Assembly (NCBI GenBank): GCA_026003175.1
Contig: BPGT01000003.1
Location: forward strand, 424,340 to 488,339
Source of the DNA: Armatimonadota bacterium
Lineage (GTDB): Bacteria; Armatimonadota; HRBIN16
Length of the DNA: 64,000 bases
Direction of reading: 5' to 3'
Positions 18,050 through 26,000 of this stretch are shown here, in pieces (position 1 is the first letter of the stretch; each line of letters begins with the position of its first letter). Under the pieces are notes generated by a model that did not search any database, was not told the origin of the DNA, and was given only the letters and a program-made list of their open reading frames with translations. The position numbers and the translations under genes are program-made.

Positions 18050-18703
18050 TCACCTGTCCTTCACTGCCCACGAATAAGGTATCCCGCCGGAATGAGGGTC
18101 GCGACGGTATTCGTCGGGGTCGGCGTAGTCATACATTCGGGTGGGGAAGTTGAGGATTCCTGCCCCCTCCAGCGAGAGCGCCATGAAGCCATGCCACACC
18201 CTCTCCGGTATCTGCACCAGAAGCGGGCGTTCGGGCGTGAGGATGATTTCATTAATCAAACCGCGCGTGGGGGATTCTTCACGGTCGTCGTACAGTACTA
18301 CCTTCGCTCTGCCGTATACGCCGAAGAAGTGGTCTTTTTGCTTCAGATGCTGATGCCAGCCCTTCACCACATGGTAGTCCACATGGGTGATGTACGCCTG
18401 TGCGAAGCCTTCAGGGAAGCATTCGCGGTAGATGGGGTCATCGCAGCGTAGAATCTCGCACAGGTTGCCCCGCTCGTCGTACAGGCGGTTGAGGCGCTTC
18501 ACACGCAGGTCGTGGATGTATCGGGTAGTCATGCTGGCGATATGCCCTAGACTCATCTCTCCCGACAGGTGCTGGGCACGATGTTTAACGCACAGGTAGA
18601 GCCTCCCCTCCCCCTCGGGCAGAGGCATCGGCTCGGTAGCAGGCTCGAAACAGCCTACCATCTGGCAGATGTAGGGGTTCGTTCCCTCCGCCGAACGGCT
18701 CAT
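18050..18703 (-). CDS. RmlC-like sugar epimerase with N-terminal Cys/His extension
   Basis: A 217-residue protein. Residues about 85-210 match the cupin fold of dTDP-4-dehydrorhamnose 3,5-epimerase: VKGWHQHLKQKDHFFGVYGR, KVVLYDDR, IPERVWHGFMALS and the C-terminal DPDEYRRDPHSGGIPYSW. Residues 1-60 are extra for the family and carry C13, C18, C38 and H41 (CQMVGC and LCVKH), which could bind one zinc ion. Family members isomerise NDP-4-keto sugars in nucleotide-sugar pathways, fitting the polysaccharide locus. No rmlA, rmlB or rmlD is in the window, so the exact substrate is open. Confidence 0.75.
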   Translation of the reverse strand: MSRSAEGTNPYICQMVGCFEPATEPMPLPEGEGRLYLCVKHRAQHLSGEMSLGHIASMTTRYIHDLRVKRLNRLYDERGNLCEILRCDDPIYRECFPEGFAQAYITHVDYHVVKGWHQHLKQKDHFFGVYGRAKVVLYDDREESPTRGLINEIILTPERPLLVQIPERVWHGFMALSLEGAGILNFPTRMYDYADPDEYRRDPHSGGIPYSWAVKDR

Positions 18704-18715
18704 CGCTGCTCGCCT

Positions 18716-19066
18716 CTATCCGGGTGGCCAGGTCATCTGCCGACCGCCCAGCAGATGGATATGCAGGTGGAATACGCTTTGCCCCGCGTGCGGTCCCACG
18801 TTCGCCACCAGCCGGTAGCCGGTCTTATCGACCTTCATCTCACGCGCGATATGTGCTCCTACCCGAAGCAGTTTGCCCGCCAGCGCATCGTGCTTCTCCT
18901 CCAACGCTGCTGCATCGGTGATGTGTTGCTTGGGGATAATGAGCACATGCACCGGCGCCTGCGGATTCAGGTCCTTGAAAGCATATACGTCATCATCCTC
19001 GTACACGCAGGTAGATGGGACCTGCTTCTGCGCGATTCGGCAAAAAATGCAATCGTCCATCCTCAT
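18716..19066 (-). CDS. HIT family nucleotide-binding hydrolase (HINT-like)
   Basis: A 116-residue protein with the complete fold: DDCIFCRI near the start, YAFKDLNPQAPVHVLIIPK, then the histidine triad HLHIHLLGGRQM at the C-terminus. HINT proteins hydrolyse AMP or GMP linked to amines or lysine. Cysteines 6 and 9 (CIFC) may hold zinc with two histidines, as in some bacterial HITs. The first 74 bases overlap the 3' end of mtaB in another frame; the conserved MDDCIFC start leaves no doubt about the HIT start. Confidence 0.92.
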   Translation of the reverse strand: MRMDDCIFCRIAQKQVPSTCVYEDDDVYAFKDLNPQAPVHVLIIPKQHITDAAALEEKHDALAGKLLRVGAHIAREMKVDKTGYRLVANVGPHAGQSVFHLHIHLLGGRQMTWPPG

Positions 19067-20366
19067 GCCCTCCTGAAGAAGTGGTTACCAGTTCACCCAG
19101 TGCGCCCTCGTCGCCCAGCTCCAGCAGGCGCACCCACACCAGCTGCCCGGAGAGATGGGCTCCACCAGCAAATTCGACAGGAATGTAGTTATCGGTCAAT
19201 CCCTTCATCAAGCCGCCTTTGTCCTGTTTGCCTTCCACCAGCACGCGCAGTGTCCTGCCCAGCCGTGCTGTGATAAACCGCTCGCGGTACTTCCGGCATA
19301 GTTCCGCCAGCTCATGGCTGCGCCGCTCTTTCTCGGCTTCGGGTACTTGTCCTTCCATCTGCGCAGCAGGCGTACCCGGACGCTGGCTGAAGCGGAAGAT
19401 ATGCGCCCGTGCATACTGCACCCTTTCTACTACATTGCAGGTTTCGCGGAAAGCGGCTTCATCCTCGCCCGGAAAGCCCACCATGATGTCGGTAGTGATG
19501 GCGAGGTCGGGTATCCGCGAGTATAGTTTTTCCGCCAGGGTCAGCACGTCCTGCTGGCGGTAGGGACGATTCATCGCCTGCAGGATGCGGTCGTCTCCGC
19601 TTTGCAGAGGGATGTGCAGGTGCGGGCAAACCTTCGGCTCGCTGGCGCACACTTCGATCAACCTGTCGGTGACCTGCGTGAGCTCGATGGAGCTGATACG
19701 GATTCTCTCCAGCCCGTCGATTCGCGCCATATGCTGTAGCAAACTCGCCAGGTCGGGACCGCCGCTGCCTGTATCCTCACCATATGAGCCAATCAGCACG
19801 CCAGTCAATACCACCTCTTTAAAGCCCTCGTCCACCAGTCGGCGTATCTCCTCCAGCACCTCGGTGTAGGGACGGCTGAACATGCGTGGACGAGTGTATG
19901 GGATGGAACAGAAGGAACAGCAAACGTTACAACCGTCCTGAATCTTTACCACCGCGCGCGTGCGTTCGTACGGGTTGCGCAGAGCAGGAGGAGCAGGTTC
20001 ACGAGACACACGCTCGCGGATGTCGGGGAAGGTTTCCAGCACATAACGCACCGTGTGCATCTTCTCGGTGTTGGGAACCAGCAAAGCGGCTTCGGCGACG
20101 CTCTCTCCGCGCAGGATGGTGAACTGGGCAAAACAGCCGGTCAGCACAACGCGCGCCTCGGGGTTCTGCCGAGCCACACGGCGCACAATTTGCAGCGACT
20201 TCTTCTCCGCCAGCTGGGTAACCGAGCAAGAGTTGACCACATACAGCTCCGCCGGCTCATCAAAACCTACCACTGCGAAGCCCTGTTCTTCGAAGGTGTC
20301 GATAATGCGCTGGGTCTCGTACTGATTGACCTTGCAACCTAAGGTGGCAAAAGCAACACGAACCAT
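18993..20366 (-). CDS. mtaB: tRNA (N6-threonylcarbamoyladenosine) methylthiotransferase MtaB
   Basis: A 457-residue radical SAM enzyme that adds a methylthio group to t6A37 of tRNAs reading ANN codons. The UPF0004 N-terminal domain (FATLGCKVNQYET, VNSCSVT, VLTGCFAQ) supplies three cysteines for one [4Fe-4S] cluster. The radical SAM CX3CX2C (CNVCCSFC) is near residue 147, followed by GGPD and QSGDD blocks. A TRAM domain closes the protein. KVNQYET marks the MtaB rather than MiaB/RimO subgroup. The C-terminus runs about 25 residues past the usual TRAM end, into the HIT gene. Confidence 0.93.
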   Translation of the reverse strand: MVRVAFATLGCKVNQYETQRIIDTFEEQGFAVVGFDEPAELYVVNSCSVTQLAEKKSLQIVRRVARQNPEARVVLTGCFAQFTILRGESVAEAALLVPNTEKMHTVRYVLETFPDIRERVSREPAPPALRNPYERTRAVVKIQDGCNVCCSFCSIPYTRPRMFSRPYTEVLEEIRRLVDEGFKEVVLTGVLIGSYGEDTGSGGPDLASLLQHMARIDGLERIRISSIELTQVTDRLIEVCASEPKVCPHLHIPLQSGDDRILQAMNRPYRQQDVLTLAEKLYSRIPDLAITTDIMVGFPGEDEAAFRETCNVVERVQYARAHIFRFSQRPGTPAAQMEGQVPEAEKERRSHELAELCRKYRERFITARLGRTLRVLVEGKQDKGGLMKGLTDNYIPVEFAGGAHLSGQLVWVRLLELGDEGALGELVTTSSGGHEDGRLHFLPNRAEAGPIYLRVRG

Positions 20367-20443
20367 CCCTCTTGATACCCTGCAACGTATTCCGCCTTAG
20401 TTTACCCGAAGTAGCAGGGATTGCGCAAACACACAGTGCCGTG

Positions 20444-20830
20444 CTATCGCGGACGCACCATGATTCGTGCCGGCGGGGTCATTGTTCTGTTCGTGCCCAG
20501 AATGCCTCCCGGCTGAAGAACTGGCATATCCGCCCGGAACGATGCAGATGGGCGTGCACAGGGGATATACCCTTGCCAGCCGGGAGGTGGCTCAATGATT
20601 TGAAGATGATACTGATTGATGACAGGTAGCGCAGAAATGTGTTGCAAGACAACGGATTTCTGCGACAGGGTGTCGGATGGTATTGCCTTCGCCGTTTGTG
20701 CGGAAACAACAGGAGAGACGCGCTTCTCATTCGGCGTGGACGTATTGGGAGAGGTGACGTGTGGCAGAGCTCCCAAAACCATCACTGTCGCGAGACCGCC
20801 AAGCAGTATGCCCTGGACCAGAGGTGGCAT
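20444..20830 (-). CDS. Small exported or membrane-anchored protein of unknown function
   Basis: A 128-residue protein. The chosen ATG (20830) has AAGGAGG eight bases upstream, better than the longer start at 20935. The N-terminus MPPLVQGILLGGLATVMVLGA is a signal peptide or anchor, followed by a Ser/Thr/Pro-rich stretch and a tail with EPPPGWQGYIP and several MPVLQPGG-like turns. No family is recognised. It is flanked by mtaB (same strand) and by the glycosidase relic on the other strand. Confidence 0.5.
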   Translation of the reverse strand: MPPLVQGILLGGLATVMVLGALPHVTSPNTSTPNEKRVSPVVSAQTAKAIPSDTLSQKSVVLQHISALPVINQYHLQIIEPPPGWQGYIPCARPSASFRADMPVLQPGGILGTNRTMTPPARIMVRPR

Positions 20831-21029
20831 GGTGAAAACCTCCTTACCTGGCTCCTTCATCACAGGCAGTGTGTTTTCTATTCTACTCATACGCATTTTC
20901 TGTGAAAAGAGTTGCGGGGCTGGCAGGCGAAGCAAATCAGCGACGCCTCATCCGCTCTCCATGCGAAGCCGGTGGTTACTACAGACACAAAGCAGGCAAC
21001 GTCCTGCTCCGTCGCTAATCAGGTGCGTT

Positions 21030-21247
21030 GGGGTACACTATTTCACGTTACACGACCAGTCCCTGCTGAGGCGGTTTGACGGCGAGAACTACAACATCGG
21101 CTTTCTAGACTAGATATATGCAACAAGCCCTGCGAACCACTGGCACAGGCGGCGCGGCGGAGCCATGAGAGCATGTATGCTGTTGCAGCTGGGGTGGAGC
21201 CGCCGTTCGATGAGCCGGTGGAATACCTGCCTAAACTGTTTGTGTGA
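21030..21247 (+). pseudogene. C-terminal relic of a glycoside hydrolase gene
   Basis: Two consecutive frames read as one protein end. The first gives VGVHYFTLHDQSLLRRFDG then ENYNIGFLD; the second continues ICNKPCEPLAQAARRSHESM and FDEPVEYLPKLFV before a stop. The 'H-x-F/Y-x-x-x-D-Q-x-L-x-R-F-D-G-E-N-Y-N-I-G' ending is what I recognise from agarase/beta-galactosidase-like TIM-barrel glycosidases, where it closes the catalytic domain. The frame changes at a direct 5-bp duplication, CTAGA at 21105-21109 and again at 21110-21114; removing one copy restores the frame exactly. Nothing of the rest of the gene is seen upstream. Confidence 0.6.
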
Positions 21248-21258
21248 AGGAGAAGAGC

Positions 21259-22290
21259 ATGTTAGCAGCCGTATTGACGGACTTCAACCAGCTGGAGCTG
21301 CGCGAGGTACCCACCCCGGAGCCGGGCCCGGGCGAGGTACTGGTGCGCATACAGGCGTGTGGTTTCTGCGCCACCGACTACAAAGCCATCAAGGGCATTC
21401 GGCGCAATGTGCGCTTCCCGTTGATCCCGGGACACGAACCGGCAGGCATCGTAGCGGCGGTCGGTGCCGGAGTCAAGCATGTGAAAGAGGGCGACGAGGT
21501 GATTGTGCAGCCGAGCGGTTTCTGCGGAACCTGCCAGTACTGCCGCGTCGGGCTACACCACTACTGTCCTCAATCTTTCGTCACCGGCGGCGACGGACCG
21601 GAAGACGTGCGTCCCGGCAGCTTTGCGGAATACACCGTAACCGCCGCGACATCGGTCTATCCCAAGCCCAAGCACATCAGCTTCGACGCCGCCTGTCAGA
21701 CTGAGCCGGTGAGCGGAGCATGGAAGGGTGTTATCCACACCTCGCAGATGCAACTGGGTGATGACGTGGTGGTGATTGGTACGGGCGGTATCGGTATGTA
21801 CTGCTTGATGGTAGCGAAGGCGGCGGGCGCAGGTCGCCTGATAGCCATTGACATCAGCGACTACGCACTGGAGACCGCCCGTCGGCTGGGCGCGACGCAC
21901 ACCATTAACCCCCTGCGCGAGGACGCTCGAGCCGCCGTCTACGATATTCTGCCCGACGGTCCCGACGTGGTTATCGAGGCGGCGGGTCCCATTGAGGCGG
22001 TGAAGCTGATGGTCAGCCTGCTGAGGAGAGGTACGCGCTGGAACGTCTTCGGCATCACCACGCACGAGACCTTCGAACTGGACGGCGGTCTGATGCACTT
22101 TTTAGAGGCACGGATGGACGCCAGTTTCGGCACTCACCCGCTGGCGATGCAGAAAGCCATCCGGCTGATTGAACGTGGGCTGGTAGACCCGGAAAAGGTC
22201 ATCTCGCACCGCTTCCCACTGACCGACATCCATCAGGCGGTGGAAGTGATGGCAAGCCCAGAGCGCAACAAGGTCATTATTCATCCCTGA
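21259..22290 (+). CDS. Zinc-dependent medium-chain alcohol/sorbitol dehydrogenase
   Basis: A 343-residue MDR-family oxidoreductase. Catalytic zinc ligands are in CGFCATDYK and GHEPAG; the structural zinc loop is CGTCQYCRVGLHHYC; the NAD(P)-binding motif is VIGTGGIGMYCLMVAKAAGAG. Such enzymes interconvert alcohols or polyols and ketones or aldehydes. GAAGGAG lies seven bases before the ATG at 21259, which is preferred to the in-frame GTG at 21244. The glycosidase relic just upstream suggests the gene once belonged to a sugar-degradation cluster. Substrate is not predictable. Confidence 0.88.
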   Translation: MLAAVLTDFNQLELREVPTPEPGPGEVLVRIQACGFCATDYKAIKGIRRNVRFPLIPGHEPAGIVAAVGAGVKHVKEGDEVIVQPSGFCGTCQYCRVGLHHYCPQSFVTGGDGPEDVRPGSFAEYTVTAATSVYPKPKHISFDAACQTEPVSGAWKGVIHTSQMQLGDDVVVIGTGGIGMYCLMVAKAAGAGRLIAIDISDYALETARRLGATHTINPLREDARAAVYDILPDGPDVVIEAAGPIEAVKLMVSLLRRGTRWNVFGITTHETFELDGGLMHFLEARMDASFGTHPLAMQKAIRLIERGLVDPEKVISHRFPLTDIHQAVEVMASPERNKVIIHP

Positions 22291-22594
22291 ATGGCGTCGG
22301 CGATGCTCGTTTTCGCCTTCCATGAGCGTTTGCCGCTACGGGCGCGGTCGGTCACGATGGGCAGGGTGGCGTCGGTATTTCGCGGCGACCACAACCAGCC
22401 TGCAGGCGCGCCACCGGCGCCGACCGCTTCAAAGTTTGTTCCATCTCCGCTTTCTGAACATCCTGGTATTGCCCCAGCGATTGAAAATCGCGGGCAACGG
22501 AGAACGAAACCTGCTAGCGCAGGTTACCAACCCCCGAAGGGGGGCATCGTTGCCCGCGACTTCCAGTTGCAGGGTGATTCGCCCACCACACTGA
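22291..22594. other. Intergenic region between convergent genes
   Basis: No gene is supported. The left 170 bases are GC-rich without recognisable structure. The right part is a 119-bp palindromic repeat element (annotated separately) ending 13 bases before the stop of the minus-strand lipoprotein gene. Confidence 0.6.
22463..22581. repeat. 119-bp palindromic repeat element, copy 1
   Basis: This block is identical over all 119 bases to 27950-28068. Outer arms (ATCGCGGGCAACG and CGTTGCCCGCGA) enclose two inner hairpins, one with the arms CCTGC/GCAGG around TAGC and one CCCCC GAAGGGGG, so the whole can fold as a three-way or cruciform structure. It lies 13 bases 3' of the lipoprotein stop codon, where it could act as a transcription terminator or RNA stabiliser. 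Confidence 0.85.
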
Positions 22595-22987
22595 CTAGAA
22601 CGGCGGCGAGGGAGGTGGCACGCGAACCTCGGCGGAAACCGATTCGTTGCCGCTCCTGTCCACCACTTTCACCTGCAGGCGAACGGTGCTGGCAGGCAGG
22701 GTCGCCTGATACTGCTCGGTGCCGGGAACCTGCTGCATGGCGACCGCGGTCGGCGTGGAATCTACCCCAACCGCTAGAACGGTCACCGATGCCACACCGG
22801 TACCCACGTCGAACGCCTGTACCTGCACCAGCACATGGTTGGTGTTTGCTTCGCGGGTGACCGCAGGCGTGCCGATGACGGGCGGCGTGGGGTCAAAGGG
22901 CAAACCTTTCTCCGCGCCGCCACAGCCCGCCAGCAACGCCGCCGTTAGCCCCCCCAGCGCAGTCAGTGCGGTTATTGTTCTTTTCAT
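22595..22987 (-). CDS. Lipoprotein of unknown function
   Basis: A 130-residue secreted protein. The start MKRTITALTALGGLTAALLAGCGG is a lipoprotein signal with the lipobox LAGC. The mature part has one beta-sandwich-like stretch (VLVQVQAFDVGTGVASVTV, then VRLQVKVVDRSGNESVSAEV), similar to Ig-like or fibronectin-type repeats of cell-surface proteins. GGAGG lies seven bases before the ATG. It follows the subtilase gene by about 14 bases, so the two are probably one transcript and may act together at the cell envelope. Confidence 0.7.
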   Translation of the reverse strand: MKRTITALTALGGLTAALLAGCGGAEKGLPFDPTPPVIGTPAVTREANTNHVLVQVQAFDVGTGVASVTVLAVGVDSTPTAVAMQQVPGTEQYQATLPASTVRLQVKVVDRSGNESVSAEVRVPPPSPPF

Positions 22988-23001
22988 CGCGCCACCTCCT
23001 C

Positions 23002-26000
23002 TCACCGTGTCAGCGTGACGGGTACCGTACTGCGAACCACCTGCCCGTCCGCGCTGACCGCCTTGATTTCTACCATGTAGCTGCCAGCAGGCAGGGCGAT
23101 ACCGTTCGCGTCACGCCCATCCCATGTGATTTGCTGGATACCCGCCGAACGTGAAGCACCGCTCGTCAGCCTTCGCACCAGCTTGCCTGCGGAGAGCACG
23201 TTTGCCTCCACCTGTGCGCTGGCGCTGAGGTTGAACGAGATGGTGTAGCGCCCATTGGTGCTCCGTCCACCGCTTACCCGCACCTGAGACAGCCGCAGCA
23301 GACTGCTTTGCGGAGCCATCTCGATGCGGAAGCGGTACACGCCACCCTGTCGGCTGACCGCGAAGGTGTGCGAGCTGGTGGTTCGCAGGAACCGACGCTC
23401 GCCGGTTTGCAGGTCTACCAGCAGCGGGTTCACCATGCGAGGTGCCTGATGCACGCCCTGCCAGTAGAGTGTAGCGGTGCCATCGTTGCCTGCGGGTATT
23501 TGCACCTGTATCTCCCAGGGCGCGTTCGCTCGGCTTCCTGCGCGCACATCCACCGCCAGCGGCTGACCGTTCTGCACCAGAACCACCTTCGGTGCAGACG
23601 AAGCAGATGGTGGATCAGGAGGCAGACCGATGGCGATGTTTTCAGGGGCGTTTGCACCGAATACCGCCTCTGCGCTGCCGGAAGCGGACTGAACCAGCAG
23701 ACGCACCGACCAGGCTCCGGTGCTCCCCGACACAGCGCGCGTGCCGTTCGGGATAACGCCATCCGAGGAGTTCAGCAGCAGCTCACACTCCTCGTGGGCG
23801 TATACCCAGTAGCCTCGCCACGGCTCGATGGTGTTCACCGCGCCGGGTATCCGCAACGGGTCGTACACCAGCACGTAACGTCCGGTTGTCGGGTTGGCGC
23901 CATCCTGTAGCCAGCCCCACGCGTGGTCTTCTATCCATCCCGATTGTCGTGCCTGTCGCAGGGTGACCTCTTCGCCCTGCCGACGCACCTTTATAGCATT
24001 CACGTCCCATACAACCGGGTCAGCAGAGGTGCTGGCGATGAAGTTCCAGCCACGTTTCAGCGCAATCGGGAAGGAAATGGGCAGTTCGTTGCCCGCAATG
24101 CTGAGAGGGGCAGGTTGTGCCGCGCTGTACCAGTAGCCTACGCCGATAAGCAGATTGTTCCCCGCATCCACATACGACTGTGTGCTGGCGTCCCATACCT
24201 TCATCGGCACGCTTGCGACGCCGATTGCGCTCTTGCTGGCGTCCGGCAGAGCAAGGTTCACTGCAAAGGTACCCACGCCCACCAGCTTTGCGGGCACTCT
24301 GGCGGATACCTTGAAGGAACGACTACCCGCATTGCTCCACTGCTGACCGTCGCTGGCGTAAGCCTCCAGCTGGTAGGTGCTCGCGCTGAGTGCGTTGCTT
24401 GCAGGCAAGCGGAACACCGCCTCCTCACCGCTAGAGTAGCTGGGCTTGCTCCAGCCAGTGGCATCCACGCTCTGGTCGTACACCGCTACTTGCTGTCCAC
24501 CTCTGAAGAGCACCAGCTTGTAGCGCAGACCGTCAGACAGGTCGGCGTCGGTAGAACGCAGACGAATCTCCGGCGTGGGTGATGTGACCGCTCCGGCAGC
24601 AGGGACGAGAATCTCCGGCGCTTCAGGAGCCTGGTCTACGGTGAAGCTGCGCTCCCAGCTGCCGTTGCCCCATTGCCTGCCGTCGGTAGCGAACGCCTGC
24701 CACTGGTACGCGCCCGTTGCCAGCGATGCGCTTGCTGGTACAGTAAACATCGCCTCCTCACCGCTGGCGTAGCTGGATTTGCTCCAGCCGGTGGTGTCCA
24801 CGCTCTGGTCAAAGGTAGCCACCACCTGTCCTGCCTGCTTCACCACGATTTTGTACTGCAGGCTGTCGCTGTTGGCGTCGGTGGCACGCAGGCGGAAGGT
24901 AGGTGTGTGCGACACGAAGCTGCCGCCCGCAGGTTCTATCAGGTCAGGAGCAGATGGCGCGGAGTTCACGACGAGCGTTCGGCTCTCGCTACCATCGCTC
25001 CATTGCTTGCCATCGTACACAAACGCCTGCCACTGGTAGGTGCCAGGGTTCAGCGCACGATGAGATGGCACATTCAGCACAGCTTCTTCGTCGCTGGTGT
25101 AGCCGGGCTTGCTCCAGCCGGTCGTGTCCACCGTCTGGTCGAAGGTGGCGACGGTTGTGCCGTTGCGTGTGAAGACGATTTTGTATTTCAGTGTGTCGGC
25201 AGCGTCAGCATCGGTAGCGCGTACTGTCAACGTCGGCGTGCTCAGCACAATAGCGTTCGCTGCCGGACTGACCAGCACCGGCGCATTGGGCATTCGGTTG
25301 ACCACCATCCTGCGCTTCTCGCTGCCCTCGCTCCACTTAATGCCGTCGTAAGCGAACGCCTGCCAATATAGCACACCCGTCGGTAACGCTTGCGAAGCGG
25401 GAACGGTCAACACTGCCTCCTCGCCGCTGGCGTAGTCGGGCTTGCTCCAGCCGGTGGTGTCGGTGGTCTGGTCAAAAAACTCTATCTGCTGGTCGCCCTG
25501 ATAGATGACCACTTTGTACTTCATCCTCGCACCGGGCGAAGAGGTTGCCTTCATGCGGAAGGTAGGCGTTGGCGAGACAACGGCGTTCGCCGTCGGCTGC
25601 AACAACACCGGAACAGGCGAGATGAACTCGTAAACCGCCAGCAGGTTGTAGTCTGCATCCATCGTCAGGGTGATGGTGCGGTTCGTGGAGAAGTCCGCGC
25701 CGTTGCGCACCCACTTGATGAACACGTTATCGTTGGGTGCGGTAGCTGGGGCGGTCAACGTCACCTGTACACCGCCATCGTACACACGGGTGAACGGCGT
25801 GGAGCCATCGCCCTGTCCGTTGATGTCGTTCGGTGATACGGTAATAGCCACGCCGCTGTTCGGGTCGCTGGAGTTCACTTGCAGGGTGTGTGTTACCGCG
25901 CCGGTGACAATCATCGAGTACGCCTGCCTGCCTGCTGGCCGCAGGATACCTTTGTGGGTGACAGTGATGGTGTACACGCCCGCCTGCGGATTAGGCACAA

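Noticed and set aside
21165-21704. 179-codon open frame overlapping the alcohol dehydrogenase
   Set aside because: Out of frame with the clear MDR-family protein and Arg-rich as a shadow frame.
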